Source of the DNA: Planctomycetaceae bacterium UBA4655
Lineage (GTDB): Bacteria > Planctomycetota > Planctomycetia > Pirellulales > UBA1268
NCBI GenBank assembly: GCA_002405515.1
Contig: DHLZ01000293.1
Coordinates: 1 to 28,638 of the forward strand
Length of the DNA: 28,638 nucleotides
Reading direction: 5' to 3'
Position 1 is the stretch's first letter; the number at the start of each line of letters is the position of its first letter. The translations under genes and the position numbers were made by a program. Shown one piece after another: positions 24,086 to 28,638 of the stretch. A model generated the notes under the pieces. It was not told where the DNA came from, made no database searches, and saw only the letters and a list, made by a program, of their open reading frames with translations.

Positions 24086-24904
24086 ATGATCGGTTCGATT
24101 CAGTGCGGGCCCGGCTGCCCGCTCGTCGTGATCGCGGGGCCGTGCGTGATCGAGACGGAAGAGCTCACGATGCGGATCGCCGAACAGCTCGTGCTCATCG
24201 CCGCCGCGCTGCCGATCGAGGTCGTCTTCAAGGCCTCGTTCGACAAGGCCAACCGCACGAGCGGCTCCTCGTTTCGAGGTCCGGGCCTCGACGAGGGGCT
24301 CGCGATCCTCGACCGTGTCCGCAAGCGGACGGGGCTGCCGATCACGACCGACGTGCATCTGCCGGAGCAGGCGACCGCGGCGGGCCAGGTCTGCGACCTG
24401 CTCCAGATTCCGGCTTTCCTGTGCCGACAGACCGACCTGCTCATGGCGGCGGCCGAGACCGGCCGCGCCGTGAACGTCAAGAAAGGACAGTTCGTCGCAC
24501 CAACTGACATGCGGCACGCCATCGCGAAACTGCTCGCTGGAGGCTGCCGCGACATCTGCCTCTGCGAACGCGGCACGTTCTTCGGCTACGGGCGGCTCGT
24601 CAACGATTTTGCCGGTGTGGTCGCGATGCGGACGCTCGGGGTGCCCGTCATTTTCGACGCGACCCACTCCGTCCAACAGCCGGCGAGCCTCGGGACCGCC
24701 ACCGGCGGCGACCGGGCGCTCGTCGAGCCGCTCGCCCGGGCGGCGGCGGCGGTGGGGGTCGATGGGTTTTTTTTCGAAACGCATCCCGATCCCGACACGA
24801 GTCCCAGCGACGGGCCGAACATGATTCCGCTCGACCGCATGCGGGGCGTGCTCGAGCGGGTGCTCGCCATCCACGAAGCGAGGCTCGCGGGAGCGGAGGC
24901 GTGA
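24086..24904 (+). CDS. kdsA: 3-deoxy-8-phosphooctulonate synthase (KdsA), metal-dependent type
   Basis: Condenses phosphoenolpyruvate and arabinose 5-phosphate to Kdo 8-phosphate, the first committed step of the inner-core sugar of lipopolysaccharide. The 272-aa product has VVIAGPCVIE, FKASFDKANRTSGSSFRGPG, TTDVHLPEQA, IPAFLCRQTDLL, NVKKGQFVAPTDM, IFDATHSVQQP and ETHPDPDTSPSDGPN. Cys20 in GPC, His in DATHSVQ, Glu in ETHPDP and Asp in SDGPN correspond to the metal ligands of the Aquifex-type enzyme; E. coli has Asn at the Cys position. ATG 24086 has GAGG 9 nt upstream; GTG 24065 (GGAG, 7 nt) would add seven residues. The stop overlaps the next start (TGATG). Confidence 0.95.
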   Translation: MIGSIQCGPGCPLVVIAGPCVIETEELTMRIAEQLVLIAAALPIEVVFKASFDKANRTSGSSFRGPGLDEGLAILDRVRKRTGLPITTDVHLPEQATAAGQVCDLLQIPAFLCRQTDLLMAAAETGRAVNVKKGQFVAPTDMRHAIAKLLAGGCRDICLCERGTFFGYGRLVNDFAGVVAMRTLGVPVIFDATHSVQQPASLGTATGGDRALVEPLARAAAAVGVDGFFFETHPDPDTSPSDGPNMIPLDRMRGVLERVLAIHEARLAGAEA

Positions 24905-26598
24905 TGAACCCACCACGTGAACGGCCCCGCTCGGGAGTCGCCATCGCGTGGCTGGCCGCGATGGCCGTCGGCTGCGGTGGATCGACCGCGAGTCGCACGA
25001 CGACGCAGACCGGCGTGGCGGCGAACGCCCCCACGGTGGCGATGCCGGAGCAGGTCCGCGGCCAACTCCTCGAGGGAGCGATCGCGGTGCTCGGCCATCT
25101 CGACGACTTCGACGAGATCGGCGCCTACGAGCAGGTCTTCGACAGGATCAACCAGTGGGGCCACTCGGGGCCGGCGGCCCCGGAATGGTCAGCCGACCCG
25201 CTCGTCGCCTCCCTGCCGGCTCGTTTCGCCCCGATCGTCGATGAGAAGTCGCTGGCAAGCTCGGTCTTCGAGGCTCCCCGCGACGTGGTGTTCCTGCGAG
25301 ACCAACGCTGGCTGCGAGACCTCGCGATGTCGGTCCGAGGCGATGCCGTGGAGGATATCGCCGTCGCGGAGGCGATCTTCCGATGGACCGTGCGGGCGGT
25401 TGCGAGCGTGGCCGACCCGCCGGCGTTCCCGTCGGAGTCGAACCCGGGCTCGCGATGGTTTCTCCCCGGCGAGCTGCTCCTGGCCGGGCGTGGAAGCGGG
25501 CCGCAGAGGGCCTGGATCTTTCTCGAACTCCTTCGTCATGCGGGCATCGACGGCGTCATGCTCGCCACCCGCGACGTCGCGTCGGGCGAACTGCGACCAT
25601 GGATTCCCGCGGCCGTCACCGGGGGGCAAGCGTATCTCTTCGACCCGGGCTACGGGCTCGCGATTCCCGGCCCCGGCGGAAAGGGCATCGCGACGGTGCG
25701 GGACGCGGCGGAAGATGCATCGGTGCTCGCAGCGATGGATGTTCCGGACCGCCGTTATCCCGTCAGGGCGGATGCCTTGAAGCACCTTGCCGTGCTCGTG
25801 CCCGTCACCCCGGAGAGCCTTTCCCGCCGGATGAAGCAGGTGGAATCCAATCTCTCCGGATCGCACTCGATGCGGCTCTTCGTGGACGCTTCGGGGCTGG
25901 CGGCGCGGGCTGTTGCCACGCTGCCACAGGGATCGGCCAACCTCGATCAGGTGGGGCTTTGGGAATTTCCGTTCGAAACGTTGCTCGCCCGCCGGTCGAG
26001 CCGCCGATCGGCAATCGACCGGGCGGTTGCGACCGAACTGGCCACGATGCAGATCACGGTCATCGATCCGGGTGAGCAGACCGGGGGCCTACGTCGGCGG
26101 ATCCGTCCGCTGTTCGTGGGAAAAATCCGCGAGTTTCGCGGCGAAGCCGAAGGTCCCGATGGGGCCAAGGCCGCCTACCTGCTCGCCCGCCCCCCTGCCG
26201 CGCGGATTCGCGAGCTCGTCGCGATGGCGCCGCCACCGCAGGCGGAGGTCGTCCGTCGGCTCTACGAGCAGATGAAGCAGGATGCGGCCTACTTTCTCGG
26301 CCTCATCATGCTCCGCGAGCGACAGTTCGAGGCGGCGGACGACTACCTCGGCCGCATGACGCTCGAGGCCCACCCCGACAGCCGGTGGGCCGATGCGGCG
26401 AGGGTGGCGCTCGCCGAGGCGGTCGCCGCGCTCGGCCGCCTCGGCGAGGCGAGAGCGTTGCTCGAGGCCGACGAATCGCCGCAGCGTTTCGGCAGCCGAC
26501 TGCGGGCCGAAAGGCTCGTCGCCCCGCGGACCCCCGAGGTCGAGCGGAATGCCGAGCATCCGGCAGCGGACCAGGACGCCGACCCCGCAGCGCGATGA
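24904..26598 (+). CDS. Lipoprotein with transglutaminase-like region and C-terminal TPR-like helices
   Basis: A 564-aa protein. The N-terminus has a lipobox-like end (AWLAAMAVGC, Cys24), suggesting a lipid anchor. Residues 140-250 (VAEAIFRWTVRAVAS, PQRAWIFLELLRHAGIDGVMLATRD, AYLFDPGYGLAIPG) follow the pattern of a transglutaminase-like fold, but the Cys expected at the start of the WIFLELLRHAG helix is absent, so it is probably non-catalytic. The end (AAYFLGLIMLRERQFEAADDYLGRM and ADAARVALAEAVAALGRLGEA) is TPR-like. ATG 24904 overlaps the kdsA stop by one base, indicating translational coupling; a role at the cell envelope with KdsA is possible but unproven. It converges on the M48 gene. Confidence 0.78.
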   Translation: MNPPRERPRSGVAIAWLAAMAVGCGGSTASRTTTQTGVAANAPTVAMPEQVRGQLLEGAIAVLGHLDDFDEIGAYEQVFDRINQWGHSGPAAPEWSADPLVASLPARFAPIVDEKSLASSVFEAPRDVVFLRDQRWLRDLAMSVRGDAVEDIAVAEAIFRWTVRAVASVADPPAFPSESNPGSRWFLPGELLLAGRGSGPQRAWIFLELLRHAGIDGVMLATRDVASGELRPWIPAAVTGGQAYLFDPGYGLAIPGPGGKGIATVRDAAEDASVLAAMDVPDRRYPVRADALKHLAVLVPVTPESLSRRMKQVESNLSGSHSMRLFVDASGLAARAVATLPQGSANLDQVGLWEFPFETLLARRSSRRSAIDRAVATELATMQITVIDPGEQTGGLRRRIRPLFVGKIREFRGEAEGPDGAKAAYLLARPPAARIRELVAMAPPPQAEVVRRLYEQMKQDAAYFLGLIMLRERQFEAADDYLGRMTLEAHPDSRWADAARVALAEAVAALGRLGEARALLEADESPQRFGSRLRAERLVAPRTPEVERNAEHPAADQDADPAAR

Positions 26599-26661
26599 CG
26601 CGATGCTCCGCGAAAGACGCTGCCAGGCCGCCCCGCTCCCCGGGCGGTCTCCAAGCGGTCT

Positions 26662-27801
26662 TCAACGCTCCTGGACGAGGCTTTTTCGAACCCCGTCCCA
26701 GTCGATCCCGAGAGTCACGGGCTTCGACGGCGGCAACGCCGCCGCACGCCGACGGAGTTCCTCGATCCGCCGCGGCGTGTCGGGATGCGTGGAGAGAAAT
26801 TCCGGAACGCCCCCCGGCTGCTGCTTCTGGAGCCGTTCGAAGAATGCCTGCATCCCCTCCGCCGGCAGCCCGGCGCGGTGGAGGAGCGCGAGCCCGTCGC
26901 GATCGGCCTCGGCTTCCTGCTCCCGGCCGTAGGAGAGGCCCGCAAGCTCGTCGAAACGGCCGGCAAGCCCCGCAAGGTTGCCGCCCCCCGTCGCCAACGA
27001 GATCACCGCCGCACTGCCGAGCTGACGCACGAGCTGCTTCAAGCCGTGCCGGTGAAGCACGTGTTGCATCTCGTGGGCGAGCACGCCCGCGACCTCCTCG
27101 GCCGATTCCGCCGCGGCGAGCAGGCCCGTGAACACGACGATCTGCCCACCCGGCACCGCGAGTGCGTTCACCCGCCGATCGTCGATGACGTGGACGTCGA
27201 ACGTGTAGCCCGGGTTGTCGCTCGCCGCCGCCAGCCGCTCGACGATCCGTCGGACCGCGTCGCGAGCCGGTCCATCGTCGATGCGTCGTTCGCCCGCGAG
27301 CACGCCCTCCACGAGCACCCGGCCGAGCTTCACCTCGGTGGCCACGGGCATGGCCACGGCCGCCAGTTCCGGCACGAGCCGCGTGCACGACGTCCAGCCC
27401 AGGACGACCGCCGCGGCCAGTCCGACGAGCGCGAAGATGAGCCTGCGGCGATGCCGGGACGCGTGGCGGTGCGTGCCTGCGGCGAGGCCCTCGAACACGC
27501 CGCGGCAGGGCTCGTCCAGACGGGCCGCTACCTTGGCCACGAGTGCCGGCTCGCGGATGACCACCGTCGTCACGCCTTCGTCGAGCGGCCGCGGACACGA
27601 GAGAGCGATCAACGTCCGCTCATCGCCCATGATCTCGCCGACGATCGCCCCGTACGGCCAGCGGACCGTCGGGCCGGCTGCGGGTCGGATCGCGAGCCAA
27701 CGACCCTCGACGGCCACGGTGCATGGCTGGGAGCCGGGAGCGTCGGCGACGAAGCAGGAGGCGGAAAAGGTTGCGGTCATCGGGACCGGGCCCAGCCTCA
27801 T
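26662..27801 (-). CDS. M48-family membrane metalloprotease
   Basis: A 379-aa protein. An N-terminal beta-rich segment (residues 8-95) precedes one transmembrane helix (LIFALVGLAAAVVLGW, about 120-135) and an M48 peptidase domain: VNALAVPGGQIVVFTGLL, the zinc motif HEMQH (His243, Glu244, His247) followed by VLHRHGLKQLVRQL, the third-ligand region SYGREQEAEADRDGLALL, and STHPDTPRRIEEL. This is the full HtpX/Oma1/BepA-like peptidase pattern, so it is likely active at the membrane in protein quality control. ATG 27801 overlaps the stop of the AIM24 gene by 4 bp (ATGA); an alternative ATG at 27780 would lose that coupling. Confidence 0.93.
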   Translation of the reverse strand: MRLGPVPMTATFSASCFVADAPGSQPCTVAVEGRWLAIRPAAGPTVRWPYGAIVGEIMGDERTLIALSCPRPLDEGVTTVVIREPALVAKVAARLDEPCRGVFEGLAAGTHRHASRHRRRLIFALVGLAAAVVLGWTSCTRLVPELAAVAMPVATEVKLGRVLVEGVLAGERRIDDGPARDAVRRIVERLAAASDNPGYTFDVHVIDDRRVNALAVPGGQIVVFTGLLAAAESAEEVAGVLAHEMQHVLHRHGLKQLVRQLGSAAVISLATGGGNLAGLAGRFDELAGLSYGREQEAEADRDGLALLHRAGLPAEGMQAFFERLQKQQPGGVPEFLSTHPDTPRRIEELRRRAAALPPSKPVTLGIDWDGVRKSLVQER

Positions 27802-28487
27802 CCACGGCTCGGCAGGTAGCGGCTCAGCCAGCCTGCGAAGCTCGCCGGGCTGCGGGTCTGCACGTAGATCGTGCCCGGCCCCCTGAACCGGCAGACGAAA
27901 CCCTCGCCGGACGTGAAGCTCGAAATCCACCCGGCGGCCGCCTTGGTGATCTCGTAGCTCGTCGTGGACTCCCAGGCGACGAGATGGTTGTTGTCGACCA
28001 CGTATTCCTGACCGGGCGCGAGATCAAACCGCATCAGCGCGCCGAACGTGTTGATGATGAGCGTGCCGGAGCCCCCCACCCGCGTGACGAAAAAGCCCTC
28101 GCCACTGAAGAGTCCCTTCGTGAGGTTCTGCGTCTTCGTCGAGAGCTGGACGTCGTGCTCGGCCGCGAGGAACGACCCCTTCTGCAGGAAGTATTCGGTG
28201 CCGGTGAGCCGCAGGATCTCGATGCCCCCCATCATGGCCGGTGCGAGCAGGGCTTGTCCCCCCTCGCTGCCGGCCGTGAGCGTGAGATAAAAGAACGTCT
28301 CGCCCCGCAGCAGCGAGCGGGAGAGGGCCCCCATCACGCCCCCCTTGATCGAGCTCTCGATCGCGATGCCCGGCGTCATCGACATCATCGCCCCGGAATC
28401 GGCGAAGATCGACACTCCGGGGGGGAGTGTGGCCTTTACGATTGGCGCATCCCCCTCGTCGATGATCTCGAACTGAACGCGGCTCAT
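27798..28487 (-). CDS. AIM24 / TIGR00266 family protein
   Basis: A 229-aa, all-beta protein of the AIM24 family (double-stranded beta-helix; human and yeast relatives are mitochondrial). Recognisable strands include VQFEIIDEGDAPIVKATLPPG, IFADSGAMMSMTPGI, ALSRSLLRGETFFYLTLTAG, GTEYFLQKGSFLAAEHDVQL, GLFSGEGFFVTRVGGSGTLI and SFTSGEGFVCRFRGPGTIYVQTRSP. The biochemical function in bacteria is unknown. ATG 28487 has AAGGGG upstream; the longer frame to 28589 adds residues outside the family. The stop overlaps the M48 start by 4 bp, so both are likely made from one transcript. Confidence 0.94.
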   Translation of the reverse strand: MSRVQFEIIDEGDAPIVKATLPPGVSIFADSGAMMSMTPGIAIESSIKGGVMGALSRSLLRGETFFYLTLTAGSEGGQALLAPAMMGGIEILRLTGTEYFLQKGSFLAAEHDVQLSTKTQNLTKGLFSGEGFFVTRVGGSGTLIINTFGALMRFDLAPGQEYVVDNNHLVAWESTTSYEITKAAAGWISSFTSGEGFVCRFRGPGTIYVQTRSPASFAGWLSRYLPSRG

Positions 28488-28638
28488 GGCATCCCCTTTT
28501 GCGGCTGGTTGAGGGCAGAATATGGCATGATACGGTACCCCGAGCACGATGTTGTTGACAGTGGTTTTCGACTGACTGAGCGGCACCACGGTCCCACGGA
28601 AGCCCGAGGCGCAGGTTTCCCTGCGGGCGGACTCTGAA

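Noticed and set aside
26599..26661. Terminator between the convergent lipoprotein and M48 genes
   Set aside because: A short ccgccc/gggcgg hairpin is present but without a T tract; too weak to call.
28555..28560. TTGACA as a plus-strand promoter near the right edge
   Set aside because: No -10 partner, and the window ends before any plus-strand gene.
28594..28610. Shared word ccacggaagcccgag with 23508-23522
   Set aside because: Fifteen bases match, but the flanks differ; not enough to define a repeat family from this window.

Overview
The window is high-GC, densely packed bacterial chromosome, most likely from a planctomycete of the Pirellulales type. This rests on the mix of genes: many large secreted proteins of unknown function, a SAP/Rho_N-like protein with a DUF4912 domain, a TPR protein carrying two copies of the RNA polymerase alpha C-terminal domain, a lone zinc-ribbon membrane protein, and a KdsA that implies a Kdo-containing outer membrane. 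No taxonomic marker gene is present, so the placement is an inference. No phage, insertion sequence, transposase, CRISPR array or secondary-metabolite cluster was seen.

Layout. Positions 1-387 hold a degenerate tandem repeat of about 168 bp behind proC. Then come a TolB-like propeller gene and proC (minus, stop/start overlap), a PduO-type cobalamin adenosyltransferase and glnD (plus, stop/start overlap), a convergent MFS transporter, and an SDR dehydrogenase. A secreted HExxH protein sits behind xylA (minus, stop/start overlap). Divergent from xylA are pyk and argG (plus), followed by a polytopic membrane protein and a large secreted protein. A secreted serine hydrolase (minus) converges on that block across a hairpin terminator.

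Next are two small genes (a two-helix membrane protein and a zinc-ribbon membrane protein), a 220-bp segment bounded by 17-bp inverted repeats, the DUF4912 protein, the TPR/alpha-CTD protein with its own terminator, and tRNA-Thr(CGU). About 830 bp without a convincing gene follows, containing a strongly folded inverted-repeat element. The window closes with kdsA coupled to a transglutaminase-like lipoprotein, and an AIM24-family gene coupled to an M48 metalloprotease (minus).

The metabolic genes are housekeeping: proline (proC), arginine (argG), glycolysis (pyk), xylose (xylA), nitrogen signalling (glnD), cobalamin (pduO) and Kdo (kdsA). Many neighbours are joined by 1-4 bp stop/start overlaps, so small operons can be read from the sequence. 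The most unusual items are the duplicated alpha-CTD fused to TPRs, two structured non-coding elements (near 20.2-20.4 kb and 23.7-23.9 kb), the three-armed repeats at the left edge, and a recurring pattern of 13-16 bp tandem duplications at gene boundaries. No clear multi-gene undescribed system was identified.
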